From positions 1-13,546 of the forward strand of contig JALRCC010000177.1 of assembly GCA_023257495.1 (NCBI GenBank): DNA of 13,546 bases, in the 5' to 3' direction. The notes under the pieces were generated by a model. The model was not told the DNA's origin and made no database searches. It was given only the letters and a program-made list of their open reading frames with translations. Positions 1-6,763 of the stretch are shown here, piece after piece; position 1 is the first letter of the stretch, and every line of letters starts with the position of its first letter. Source of the DNA: Rugosibacter sp. Lineage in GTDB: Bacteria > Pseudomonadota > Gammaproteobacteria > Burkholderiales > Rhodocyclaceae. A program made the translations under genes and the position numbers.

Positions 1-130
1 AGGACAACCGACTATGAGTCCGACTTGGAGTTCTGTAAAGAGCGCCCGAGCAGGGCTCACAAAGAAAAAAAGCAGGCCTTCTCGAGATGATTCGGCGGTG
101 TACGGGCTACACGGATATAGAAAGGCCACC
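1..130. other. Unexplained sequence replacing the era 5' half
   Basis: This stretch stands where the N-terminal GTPase half of era should be but encodes nothing Era-like in any frame. It has several short dyads: TCTCGAGA, GTGTA-cgggc-TACAC and AGTC-c-GACT. Frame 1 is open from nt 1 to a stop near nt 88, and one minus-strand frame is open throughout, but I recognise neither. The boundary lies close to nt 125-131, where Era similarity starts abruptly. A misassembled contig end is the simplest explanation. Confidence 0.5.
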
Positions 131-742
131 CTGGTCATTGAAGCAGGACGCTGGGGAGCGGGTGAAGAAACATTGATGGCTATGCTGCCAACGGAAAAGC
201 CGATTATTCTGGTGATCAATAAAATTGACCGCTTGGCTGACAAAGCAAAATTGCTGCCATTTATCGCGCAAGTTTCAGCCCTGCACACCTTTAGCGAGAT
301 CGTGCCGCTGTCTGCCGAAAAAGGTGTGGGTACGGAGGCCTTGTTAGCGGCCGTCGCTAAGTATCTACCCGTAATGCCCCCGATTTTTGATGCGGATGAC
401 ATCACGGATCGATCCGAACGCTTTCTCGCGGCAGAGATTCTGCGTGAAAAACTATTCCGTAATCTGGGCGAGGAATTGCCTTATGGCCTGGCTGTCGAAA
501 TTGAGAAATTCGAGCAAGAGGGCGAATTAAGACGTATTTTTGCGGCAATCATTGTTGATCGATCAGCCCACAAAGTCATGGTCATTGGCAAAGAAGGGGA
601 ACGGCTCAAACGCATTTCAACCGACGCCCGTAAAGACATGGAAAAACTTTTTGGTGGCAAGGTCTGGTTGGAAGCCTGGATCAAAGTAAAAACCGGCTGG
701 GCAGATGACGAACGCGCTTTGAAGTCTTTGGGCTACGAGTGA
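14..742 (+). CDS. era: GTPase Era, C-terminal part with a non-Era 5' end (partial or chimeric)
   Basis: Era is an essential GTPase that binds the 3' end of 16S rRNA and helps mature the 30S subunit. From about residue 40 (nt ~131) the protein is clearly Era. It has a VIEAGRWG segment, the G4 motif NKID (69-72), the G5 motif SAEKG (100-104), the linker AEILREKLFRNLGEELPY, and a KH domain with the GKEG loop (192-195). The G1 Walker A loop, G2 and the G3 DTPG motif are absent: about 95 residues of a ~300-residue protein are missing. The first ~39 codons are Lys/Arg/Ser-rich, resemble no part of Era, and no other frame of nt 1-130 restores it. As read, the product could not hydrolyse GTP. Either the sequence is chimeric at its edge or the gene is truly broken. 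The ATG at 14 is only the first start in frame. The stop lies 4 nt before recO, the usual gene order. Confidence 0.85.
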   Translation: MSPTWSSVKSARAGLTKKKSRPSRDDSAVYGLHGYRKATLVIEAGRWGAGEETLMAMLPTEKPIILVINKIDRLADKAKLLPFIAQVSALHTFSEIVPLSAEKGVGTEALLAAVAKYLPVMPPIFDADDITDRSERFLAAEILREKLFRNLGEELPYGLAVEIEKFEQEGELRRIFAAIIVDRSAHKVMVIGKEGERLKRISTDARKDMEKLFGGKVWLEAWIKVKTGWADDERALKSLGYE

Positions 743-746
743 CGCG

Positions 747-1475
747 GTGAGTGGGAAACAACGCATTGATGAGCAACGTGCTTTTGTGTTGCATCTTTAC
801 CCTTATAGTGAAACCAGTTTGATCGTCGATGTTTTTTCCCGTGACTACGGGCGTTTGGCGCTACTGGCACGTGGTGCACGACGGCCACGTTCTGCACTGC
901 GCGGATTATTGATGGCCTTCCAGCCATTAGAGCTTGGCTGGTTTGGGGCAGGGGAGGTCAAAACACTCGCCAAGGCCGAATGGATCGGCGGCATGCCTTT
1001 ATTGAGCGGGCGCTGCTTGCTACTGGGCTATTATCTCAATGAGCTATTGGTGAGAATGCTGCCACGGGAAGACCCACATGGTGCGCTGTTCGATGCGTAT
1101 AGTGCCGCTTTGCACGCACTGGCTCATGGTGGGGAAGATGCGCCTGAATTGAGACGTTTCGAGAAGACGCTGCTCAAGGAATTAGGCTACGGCTTGACAC
1201 TGGATCGCGAGGCAGTGACTGGCGATCCAATCATCGCACAGGCGCAGTACGCTTTTCAGGTTGAACGCGGGCCTGTACGAAAAGTCGGCGTTGGTGATAC
1301 GGCAAATATGAATGTTTTACGTGGTAAAACGCTGCTCGATATGGTTGCGGATGACTATGCCGACCCGCAAACACGGCTGGAGAGTAAGCTTTTGATGCGC
1401 CAACTGATTGCGCATCATCTGGGAGGAAAAGCGTTGCAATCGCGACGGGTTTTTATGGAGCTAAAAGAACTGTGA
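747..1475 (+). CDS. recO: DNA repair protein RecO
   Basis: RecO works with RecF and RecR to load RecA onto SSB-coated single-stranded DNA in gap repair. The 242-residue product has the family's normal length. It shows an N-terminal OB-fold (about 8-85) with the typical RGARRPRSALRG basic strand, followed by the helical region with GYYLNELLVRMLPREDPH (about 95-112) and FEKTLLKELGYGLTLD (about 137-152). It has a single Cys and lacks the four-Cys zinc finger found in some RecO proteins. I chose the GTG at 747 because it begins 4 nt after the era stop and gives the usual short lead into the OB-fold. No strong Shine-Dalgarno sequence is visible, so coupling to era translation is likely. The stop overlaps the pdxJ start by 4 nt. 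Confidence 0.93.
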   Translation: MSGKQRIDEQRAFVLHLYPYSETSLIVDVFSRDYGRLALLARGARRPRSALRGLLMAFQPLELGWFGAGEVKTLAKAEWIGGMPLLSGRCLLLGYYLNELLVRMLPREDPHGALFDAYSAALHALAHGGEDAPELRRFEKTLLKELGYGLTLDREAVTGDPIIAQAQYAFQVERGPVRKVGVGDTANMNVLRGKTLLDMVADDYADPQTRLESKLLMRQLIAHHLGGKALQSRRVFMELKEL

Positions 1476-2221
1476 TCAAGCTGGGCGTGAATATCGACCA
1501 TGTCGCAACGATTCGTCAGGCGCGGCAGACTTATGAGCCAGATCCCGTATGGGCGGCTGTTGAAGCGCAGTTGGGCGGTGCGGACGGCATCACGATTCAT
1601 CTGCGCGAAGATCGGCGGCATATTCAAGATCATGATGTACGTCGTTTGCGCGAGCTCACGCACATCAAACTAAATCTTGAAATGGCCGCAACCGAAGAAA
1701 TGGTTTCTATTGCCTGCGCCACCAAACCTGAAATGGCCATGCTGGTTCCAGAAGGGCGACATGAAGTCACGACCGAGGGCGGATTGAACATCGTTGAACA
1801 AGAGCAACATTTGCGCACAGTGGTTTCTCGTCTTGCTCAAGCGGGTATTCAGACCAGTGTGTTCATTGATGCTGAATTGGCTCAGGTGGCCGCTGCGTCG
1901 CGTATCGGCGTACATGTGTGTGAACTGCATACCGGACCTTACGCGTTAGCCTTTCATACACAAGGACGAGACGAAGAAAGCCAGGCCGTTAAGGTTGAAC
2001 TGGCAAAACTGCGCACAGCAAGTGAAGCGATTTCCAATGCGGGCATGCGGCTAAATGCCGGGCACGCGCTTAACTACGCTAACGTGCAACCTGTTACTGC
2101 ACTACCGAATATTCGTGAATTGCATATTGGTCACGCCATTGTCAGCCGAGCTGTTTTTGTGGGTATGCGAGAGGCCGTTCGTGAAATGAAAAATTTGATC
2201 AACGGCACGCCTCACCCATGA
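1472..2221 (+). CDS. pdxJ: Pyridoxine 5'-phosphate synthase PdxJ
   Basis: PdxJ condenses 1-deoxyxylulose 5-phosphate with 3-amino-2-oxopropyl phosphate to make pyridoxine 5'-phosphate, the last ring-forming step of the DXP-dependent vitamin B6 pathway in the cytosol. The 249-residue protein is a (beta/alpha)8 barrel of normal length. Visible family motifs are LGVNIDHVATIRQAR (4-18), HLREDRRHI with the active-site His43, NLE with Glu70, ELHTGPYA (151-158), LNAGH with His197, and ELHIGHAIVSRAVFVGM (216-232). The start is GTG in a GTGA overlap with the recO stop, with GGAG about 12 nt upstream. The stop forms an ATGA overlap with acpS. The active-site set looks intact. Confidence 0.97.
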   Translation: MIKLGVNIDHVATIRQARQTYEPDPVWAAVEAQLGGADGITIHLREDRRHIQDHDVRRLRELTHIKLNLEMAATEEMVSIACATKPEMAMLVPEGRHEVTTEGGLNIVEQEQHLRTVVSRLAQAGIQTSVFIDAELAQVAAASRIGVHVCELHTGPYALAFHTQGRDEESQAVKVELAKLRTASEAISNAGMRLNAGHALNYANVQPVTALPNIRELHIGHAIVSRAVFVGMREAVREMKNLINGTPHP

Positions 2222-2595
2222 TCTTTGGTATAGGGACTGACATCGTTGCAATCAAGCGCATGGCTGAGTTGTGGCAACGTCATGGCGAACGATCTCTGCA
2301 AAAAATCTTGGCACCAGATGAGCGTACTGCCTGCCTTGCCAGTCCAGATCCGGCTCGCGTACTTGCCAAACGATTTGCGGCCAAGGAGGCCCTGGGCAAG
2401 GCATTGGGCACAGGCATCCGTCACCCGCTGGTTTTGCCTGAAATCGGTATCACACACGATGCACTGGGCAAACCCAGCTTTGTTTTTTCTCCATCCCTTG
2501 CCGCTTATTTTGCACAGCGAAAAATGACGACTCATCTATCAATCAGCGATGAACACGATTACGCCGTCGCATTTGTTTTACTGGAAACGTCATGA
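2218..2595 (+). CDS. acpS: Holo-[acyl-carrier-protein] synthase AcpS
   Basis: AcpS transfers the 4'-phosphopantetheine arm of CoA to a serine of acyl carrier protein, activating fatty-acid synthesis. The 125-residue protein matches the small trimeric AcpS class. GIGTDIV (4-10) supplies the Mg-binding Asp8, KRFAAKEALGKALGTG (51-66) carries Glu57 and the CoA-binding lysine, and SISDEHDYA (108-116) is the conserved C-terminal strand. The ATG lies in a 4-nt overlap with pdxJ, and the stop in a 4-nt overlap with nagZ. Placement directly after pdxJ is widespread in beta- and gammaproteobacteria. Confidence 0.97.
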   Translation: MIFGIGTDIVAIKRMAELWQRHGERSLQKILAPDERTACLASPDPARVLAKRFAAKEALGKALGTGIRHPLVLPEIGITHDALGKPSFVFSPSLAAYFAQRKMTTHLSISDEHDYAVAFVLLETS

Positions 2596-3611
2596 GAATA
2601 CCTTCAGCACAACCAGGCCAGACCCCAGGTCCCTTGATGATCGACATTGAAGGACCTGTGCTGACGGCAATAGATCGCGAGCGATTGACGCATCCATTAG
2701 TCGGTGGGGTAATTCTTTTCACACGCAACTACCATGACCCTCAACAGCTTACCGAGTTATGCGCGGAGATTCACGCCCTGCGCACACCACGGCTCTTGAT
2801 TGCCATTGATCACGAAGGAGGCCGCGTTCAGCGCTGCCGAGACAACTTCAGCTTGATACCTGCCATGCGCAAGCTGGGTGCCTTGTGGGATACCGATGCC
2901 ACAGGTGCATGTGAAGCGGCTCATGCCATCGGTTATTTACTGGCTGCTGAACTGCGTCAGTGCGGAGTTGATTTTTCATTCACCCCTGTGCTGGATCTTG
3001 ATTGGGGGCGAAGCGGGGTGATTGGCGATCGTGCCTTTCATCGTCACCCTCAGGCAGTCATTGAACTTGCGGGGGCCCTGGTCAATGGATTGAAGTCGGC
3101 AGGTATGCGCTGCTGCGGTAAGCATTTCCCTGGCCACGGGTGGGTTGCAGCGGATTCCCATGTAGCTATTCCAGTAGATGAGCGTGCCTTGGCTGACATG
3201 CGCGACGACTTGATGCCGTACCGCCACCTGGCACTCGATGCCATCATGCCTGCGCATGTCATTTATCCGCAAGTTGATTCACGGCCTGCCGGTTTTTCTC
3301 CCGTCTGGATCGATAAATTACGCAATGAGTTTGCCTTTGATGGTGTCATTTTCAGCGATGATCTATCGATGGAAGGTGCCAGTGTGGCCGGAAATATTGT
3401 CGACCGAGCCAATGCCGCCTGGACGGCGGGATGCGATGTACTGCTGGTGTGCAATGCACCTGATGACGTAGACACCCTGTTAAAGACGTGGCAGCCTGGG
3501 CCTGCATCTGACACCCGAGCGCTGAGCCGGCTTATGCCGGATGAACCTTGGCAACAGGATGAGCGACGCTATGCGTTGGGGAGCACGACCATTGAACAAT
3601 TAGCGGGGTAG
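2592..3611 (+). CDS. nagZ: Beta-N-acetylhexosaminidase NagZ
   Basis: NagZ is a cytosolic family-3 glycoside hydrolase. It removes GlcNAc from 1,6-anhydro-MurNAc-peptides during cell-wall recycling, making the muropeptides that can signal beta-lactamase induction. The 339 residues include PLVGGVILFTRNY (35-47), IDHEGGRVQR (72-81), KHFPGHG (177-183), the mobile-loop ADSH (187-190) and SDDLSMEG (255-262), where Asp256 is the expected nucleophile. The N terminus is about 10 residues longer than usual. A second Met at residue 16 (nt 2637) could start the protein, but the ATGA overlap with acpS favours 2592. It is the last gene of the era-recO-pdxJ-acpS-nagZ run. No clear hairpin terminator follows. 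Confidence 0.96.
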   Translation: MRIPSAQPGQTPGPLMIDIEGPVLTAIDRERLTHPLVGGVILFTRNYHDPQQLTELCAEIHALRTPRLLIAIDHEGGRVQRCRDNFSLIPAMRKLGALWDTDATGACEAAHAIGYLLAAELRQCGVDFSFTPVLDLDWGRSGVIGDRAFHRHPQAVIELAGALVNGLKSAGMRCCGKHFPGHGWVAADSHVAIPVDERALADMRDDLMPYRHLALDAIMPAHVIYPQVDSRPAGFSPVWIDKLRNEFAFDGVIFSDDLSMEGASVAGNIVDRANAAWTAGCDVLLVCNAPDDVDTLLKTWQPGPASDTRALSRLMPDEPWQQDERRYALGSTTIEQLAG

Positions 3612-3635
3612 GGTAGTGTTACGACGCAAAGTTTC

Positions 3636-3669
3636 ATCAGACATTGGCACCAATCAGACATTGGCACCA
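3636..3669. repeat. Perfect 17-bp tandem duplication
   Basis: The unit ATCAGACATTGGCACCA occurs twice head to tail (3636-3652 and 3653-3669) in the 112-bp gap between nagZ and the CoA-transferase gene. Each copy carries TTGGCA, a 5/6 match to a -35 box. TGGCAC is also the -24 half of a sigma-54 promoter, but no good -10 or TTGC partner follows. The rest of the gap is AT-rich with no ORF. Confidence 0.9.
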
Positions 3670-3710
3670 CTAGGCCATGTTTTTCAGATTAACTATTAAA
3701 AAACGCTTTC

Positions 3711-3716
3711 AGGAGG
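3711..3716 (+). promoter_or_regulatory. Strong ribosome binding site of the CoA-transferase gene
   Basis: AGGAGG, a full Shine-Dalgarno core, lies 7 nt before the ATG at 3724. It fixes that start and suggests efficient, independent translation, unlike the coupled genes upstream. Confidence 0.85.
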
Positions 3717-3723
3717 CATCAGA

Positions 3724-5052
3724 ATGGATCTGCAAAAAATGCTGCAAGAAAAAACGGTAACTGCTGCTGCGGTTGCCAACATTGTTCAGTCAGGTTGGTC
3801 AGTCGATTATGGGGCCTCACTTAACCAGCCGGATCTGTTTGATGCGGCACTGGCCAACCGCAAACTTCAGCTGCAGGATGTGCGTATCAGAAGCATACTG
3901 ACCACGAAGCCGCGCAAAGTATTGGAAGTTGACCCTGAGCAGCGTCATTTTCATGGCGAGAGCTGGCATTTTTCTGCACATGACCGCAAATCGTTTGACA
4001 ATGGCGTTGCCAGCTATATTCCCTTTAATTTTGGCGAAGGCCCGAGGCTGTATCAGGATTATCTGGATGTAGATATTGCCGTCATTAAAACTACCCCCAT
4101 GGATCGGCATGGTTATTTCAACTTCGGTGCATCGAACTGTTATGTGCGTGCCTTGTGCGACAAAGCCCAGCGTGTCGTGGTAGAAACCAGCACAGCGTTG
4201 CCTACGTGCTACGGATTGGAAAATGTGATCCACATTTCTGAAGTCGATGCAGTTATTCAAGGCGATAACGCCCCTTTAACTGAGCTACCCAGTGCACCGG
4301 TGACGGATGTTGATATTCAGGTGGCAAATCTGATCATTCCGGAAATAGAAGATGGCGCATGTCTTCAGATTGGTATTGGCGGCATGCCCAACGCAGTCTG
4401 CAGTGCCTTAGCCCACGCACCGGTTAAAAATCTTGGCGTTCATACCGAGATGTTTGTGGATGGAATGGTCGACCTGGTGACGGCAGGCAAAGTCACTGGC
4501 GCATGCAAAAGCACTTATCGTGGCAAGATGGTTTTCACGTTTGCTTTGGGAACGCAGCGGATGTATGACTTTATTAACGGCAACGAAATGTGCATGAGTT
4601 TGCCGGTTAATGAGACCAATCTGACAGAAAACATTGCGCGTAATCGTAAAGTGGTTTCCATCAACAACGCGATGCAGATTGATCTGATGGGGCAGGTGGC
4701 ATCAGAGAGCGCAGGCTTCAAGCACAAGACTGGCACTGGAGGGCAGTTACAGTTTGTAAGAGGTGCGTTCATGTCGGAAGGCGGAAAATCATTCATGTGC
4801 CTTTCTTCCCGCTATATGAAAGGCGATCAACCACGCTCGCGTATCGTCGTGGGACACCCCCCTGGCACTGTAATTACCACTCCCAGAACCGATGTCATGT
4901 ACGTAGTAACCGAGTACGGGATGGTTAACCTGAAAGGGAAAAGCATGCCAGAGCGGGTGAATGCGCTTATCAGCATTGCTCATCCGGATGATCGCGAAAC
5001 CCTTGAAAAACAGGCACGAACAAGCGGTTTGCTACCACGGCGTTTTCTATAA
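3724..5052 (+). CDS. Acetyl-CoA hydrolase / 4-hydroxybutyrate-type CoA-transferase family protein
   Basis: This is a 442-residue member of the acetyl-CoA hydrolase/transferase family, whose enzymes move CoA between acyl groups and acetate through a glutamyl-CoA intermediate, or hydrolyse acetyl-CoA. Visible features are an N-terminal DYGASLNQPDLFDAAL (28-43), the middle PMDRHGYFNFGASNCY (125-140), the CoA loop GIGGMPNAV (217-225), and HTEMFVDGMVDL (240-251), where Glu242 is the expected catalytic glutamate. The C-terminal half carries TGTGGQLQFVRGAF, VVGHPPGTVITTPRTDV and VTEYGMVNLKGKSMPER. Length and motifs fit the 4-hydroxybutyrate/butyryl-CoA:acetate branch, but the acyl substrate cannot be read from sequence. 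The gene stands alone with its own strong RBS, a large gap on both sides and lower GC than the nagZ operon. I therefore infer a separate transcription unit. Confidence 0.9.
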   Translation: MDLQKMLQEKTVTAAAVANIVQSGWSVDYGASLNQPDLFDAALANRKLQLQDVRIRSILTTKPRKVLEVDPEQRHFHGESWHFSAHDRKSFDNGVASYIPFNFGEGPRLYQDYLDVDIAVIKTTPMDRHGYFNFGASNCYVRALCDKAQRVVVETSTALPTCYGLENVIHISEVDAVIQGDNAPLTELPSAPVTDVDIQVANLIIPEIEDGACLQIGIGGMPNAVCSALAHAPVKNLGVHTEMFVDGMVDLVTAGKVTGACKSTYRGKMVFTFALGTQRMYDFINGNEMCMSLPVNETNLTENIARNRKVVSINNAMQIDLMGQVASESAGFKHKTGTGGQLQFVRGAFMSEGGKSFMCLSSRYMKGDQPRSRIVVGHPPGTVITTPRTDVMYVVTEYGMVNLKGKSMPERVNALISIAHPDDRETLEKQARTSGLLPRRFL

Positions 5053-5061
5053 AAGGTAGAG

Positions 5062-5131
5062 CGGGGTAGGACAAGGAGATCGCATTTTTTTATAGCTCAC
5101 GCTATGAAAACGGCGTAGGATAAGGATGTCG
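5062..5131. repeat. Two imperfect 21-bp direct repeats
   Basis: CGGGGTAGGACAAGGAGATCG (5062-5082) and CGGCGTAGGATAAGGATGTCG (5111-5131) match at 17 of 21 positions and lie 49 bp apart, about five helical turns, upstream of the DUF2189 gene. Between them sit a T7 run and a small dyad ATAGC-tcac-GCTAT (5092-5105). They could be binding sites for a regulator or a decayed duplication. I cannot tell which. Confidence 0.55.
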
Positions 5132-5192
5132 GGTAGGTTTATTCTGTCTGATATAGCAGCTAAGGAGTCTCATTACTTCGAACAAAAAATCT

Positions 5193-5198
5193 GAGGAG
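5193..5198 (+). promoter_or_regulatory. Ribosome binding site of the DUF2189 gene, possibly paired
   Basis: GAGGAG lies 6 nt before the ATG at 5205 and fixes the start. GAGACT (5196-5201), which overlaps it, is the exact reverse complement of AGTCTC at 5166-5171. A 6-bp hairpin could therefore partly hide the site. No clear promoter is visible in the 152-bp gap. Confidence 0.6.
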
Positions 5199-5204
5199 AC
5201 TGAC

Positions 5205-5978
5205 ATGAGCAAGCAAGATCTTTCTACTCGCCAAACAGAAGTTTCTATTAAACAGGTAGGGCTCTTAAGTGCATTCCGCTGGTTGCGTCAGGGGTGGGAG
5301 GATATGCGGTATAGCCTGACAGCAAGCTTGGGCCATGGCTTGATTATCACTGCGATGGGCTGGGTGGTTGTGATATTTACAAATAACCATTTGTACCTAT
5401 TCGCTGCCGCCATTTCCGGCTTTATGCTGGTCAGCCCACTCATGGCAGCCGGTCTTTATGAATTATCTCGCTGCAAAGAGTCAGGCCAGTCGGTCAATTT
5501 CGATGTGTCATTGAATGGATTAAGACTAAACGGTCGCCGACTGGCAAAGCTCGCTGTACTGCTTGTACTGGCTGTTTTGGTTTGGTTCGGACTGTCTGCC
5601 ATGATTTTTGAAAAGTATTTTCATGGCGAACTTCCCGCTATCAGCGGTGCTGTTTATCAAACCAGCTGGGTCACTTCTGCAGGAGCTACCTTTCTGATGG
5701 CCTACGGCGCTGTAGGAGGTGTTATTGCTGCCGGGGTTTTTATGCTCACTGCAGTGTCTGTTCCCATGATAATGGATAGATCCACCGGGCTATTTGCTGC
5801 AATGGGAACCAGCGTCAGGGCTGTCATGGCAAATTTGCCGGCAATGCTATTGTGGGGCGGCTTGCTTGTGGCCCTGACTGCAATAGGGTTTGCAACCCAG
5901 CTGTGGGGCATGATTGTGATCATTCCGCTGCTTGGTCATGCGACGTGGCACGCCTATCGGGATACTGTAGGTCGATAG
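5205..5978 (+). CDS. DUF2189 family integral membrane protein
   Basis: The 257-residue product matches the DUF2189 (COG5473) family of predicted inner-membrane proteins, whose function is not established. It starts with a ~35-residue polar, cytoplasmic-looking segment carrying FRWLRQGWEDMR (24-35), typical of the family. About six hydrophobic segments follow, near residues 44-60, 62-84, 114-134, 163-188, 211-230 and 232-248. The end, IIPLLGHATWHAYRDTV (239-255), is the hallmark C terminus. No signal peptide or catalytic motif is visible. The gene has its own RBS, a long leader with direct repeats, and local GC of roughly 42% in a sampled 60-nt line. It converges with the ankyrin gene and is probably monocistronic. 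The family call is firm. The role is unknown. Confidence 0.88.
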   Translation: MSKQDLSTRQTEVSIKQVGLLSAFRWLRQGWEDMRYSLTASLGHGLIITAMGWVVVIFTNNHLYLFAAAISGFMLVSPLMAAGLYELSRCKESGQSVNFDVSLNGLRLNGRRLAKLAVLLVLAVLVWFGLSAMIFEKYFHGELPAISGAVYQTSWVTSAGATFLMAYGAVGGVIAAGVFMLTAVSVPMIMDRSTGLFAAMGTSVRAVMANLPAMLLWGGLLVALTAIGFATQLWGMIVIIPLLGHATWHAYRDTVGR

Positions 5979-6019
5979 ATATACAAGCATCTATTTACCA
6001 TTTGGTCCGTTTATTTACT

Positions 6020-6050
6020 CGTCAGAATAGGCTGAACGGTCTTTTATTTT
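6020..6050 (+). terminator. Possible intrinsic terminator of the DUF2189 gene
   Basis: Downstream of the DUF2189 stop, CGTCAG (6020-6025) can pair with CTGAaCG (6032-6038) across AATAGG, leaving one bulged A. The sequence TCTTTTATTTT follows on the + strand. The stem is short, so this is only plausible. Confidence 0.4.
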
Positions 6051-6078
6051 ACATAATATAAATTATGCGAATAATAAA

Positions 6079-6108
6079 TGATGCGTTCATTCATGATGCG
6101 TTCATTCA
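6079..6108. repeat. Perfect 15-bp tandem duplication with internal dyads
   Basis: TGATGCGTTCATTCA is repeated head to tail (6079-6093 and 6094-6108) in the convergent gap between the DUF2189 and ankyrin genes. The first copy, with two flanking bases, forms AATGA-tgcgt-TCATT, and the second forms ATGA-tgcgt-TCAT. The rest of the 176-bp gap is AT-rich with no ORF I can support. Confidence 0.9.
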
Positions 6109-6142
6109 ATACGATCCTGCAGAGAAGCTCATACTCCCTTAA

Positions 6143-6163
6143 AACTCTTGGCTGTTAGAGCCA
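6143..6163 (-). terminator. Weak hairpin at the ankyrin gene stop
   Basis: On the minus strand TGGCT-ctaac-AGCCA (6163-6149) spans the TAA stop of the ankyrin gene, and AGAGTTTT follows. The 5-bp stem and short, offset T run make it a poor intrinsic terminator, but it is the only candidate at the end of this operon. Confidence 0.25.
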
Positions 6164-6763
6164 GCGCGCTGTATCGGTATGACCTTTTTCCAAAGCCAAG
6201 GCCCGGGCTGTTTTTCCATCGGCATCTTGCAGGTTGATATTTACCCCTGCAGCGATCAAAAGGCGAACAATCTCTTCATGCCCGTTTTTTGCCGCAAGCA
6301 TTAAAGCCGTTTGGCGGTTAGGCGCAGGCAAATCGAGTTTTGCTCCCGATTTGATCAACAGCGCTAGAAGCTCGCGATAACCTTCATAAGCGGCATAATG
6401 AAGTGGCGTCCAGCCGGAAGGATTAACCTCTGCACCAGCTTCTAGCAGCATGGTGGCTACCGCTAGCTGCCCCTTCAAAGCCGCAAGAGTTAAAGCTGAA
6501 TCGCCATACCGGTTCAAGTGATTCACTGCGGCTTTGTTTTTAATTAACTGCTCCACCAAGCGCTGATTCCCATTATGTGCTGCAATCATGAGCAGTGTTG
6601 AACCAGCGGGATCGGCGGTATTAACGTCCATGCCACGACTGATCAACTCGATGACCGTAGCGTTATCGCTATTTTGTGCGGCAATTAAAATATCGTCGTA
6701 GACTCCTGCTTTCGGCGCTAGAGAAAACAACAAAAAACCTATAAAAATAAATAGCTTATTCAT
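6155..6763 (-). CDS. Exported ankyrin-repeat protein
   Basis: The 202-residue protein begins with an apparent Sec signal, MNKLFIFIGFLLFSLAPKAG: a Lys at position 3, then a hydrophobic core and a likely cleavage site near residue 20. The rest is a stack of about five ankyrin repeats (roughly 21-52, 54-86, 87-117, 118-149, 151-183) plus a half repeat. It shows the usual G-x-T-x-LMxAA, GHxxIVRLLI and GxxVN patterns; the third repeat is shortened, ending VNPSGWTPLHYAA. Ankyrin stacks bind proteins, so a periplasmic partner is likely, but nothing identifies it. The ATG overlaps the tatD stop by 8 nt, so it is probably co-translated as the last gene of the mltG-tmk-holB-tatD operon. Small ankyrin genes beside tatD occur in related betaproteobacteria. 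The protein ends in ARWL without a capping tail. Confidence 0.88.
   Translation of the reverse strand: MNKLFIFIGFLLFSLAPKAGVYDDILIAAQNSDNATVIELISRGMDVNTADPAGSTLLMIAAHNGNQRLVEQLIKNKAAVNHLNRYGDSALTLAALKGQLAVATMLLEAGAEVNPSGWTPLHYAAYEGYRELLALLIKSGAKLDLPAPNRQTALMLAAKNGHEEIVRLLIAAGVNINLQDADGKTARALALEKGHTDTARWL

Noticed and set aside
3661..3680. Sigma-54 promoter before the CoA-transferase gene (TTGGCAC)
   Set aside because: The -24 half is good, but at the required spacing the -12 element reads GGCC rather than TTGC, and no enhancer-type sites or activator gene are visible.
3612..6154. Mobile element carrying the CoA-transferase and DUF2189 genes
   Set aside because: I found no transposase, integrase, terminal inverted repeats or matching target duplications at the borders, only unrelated short repeats.
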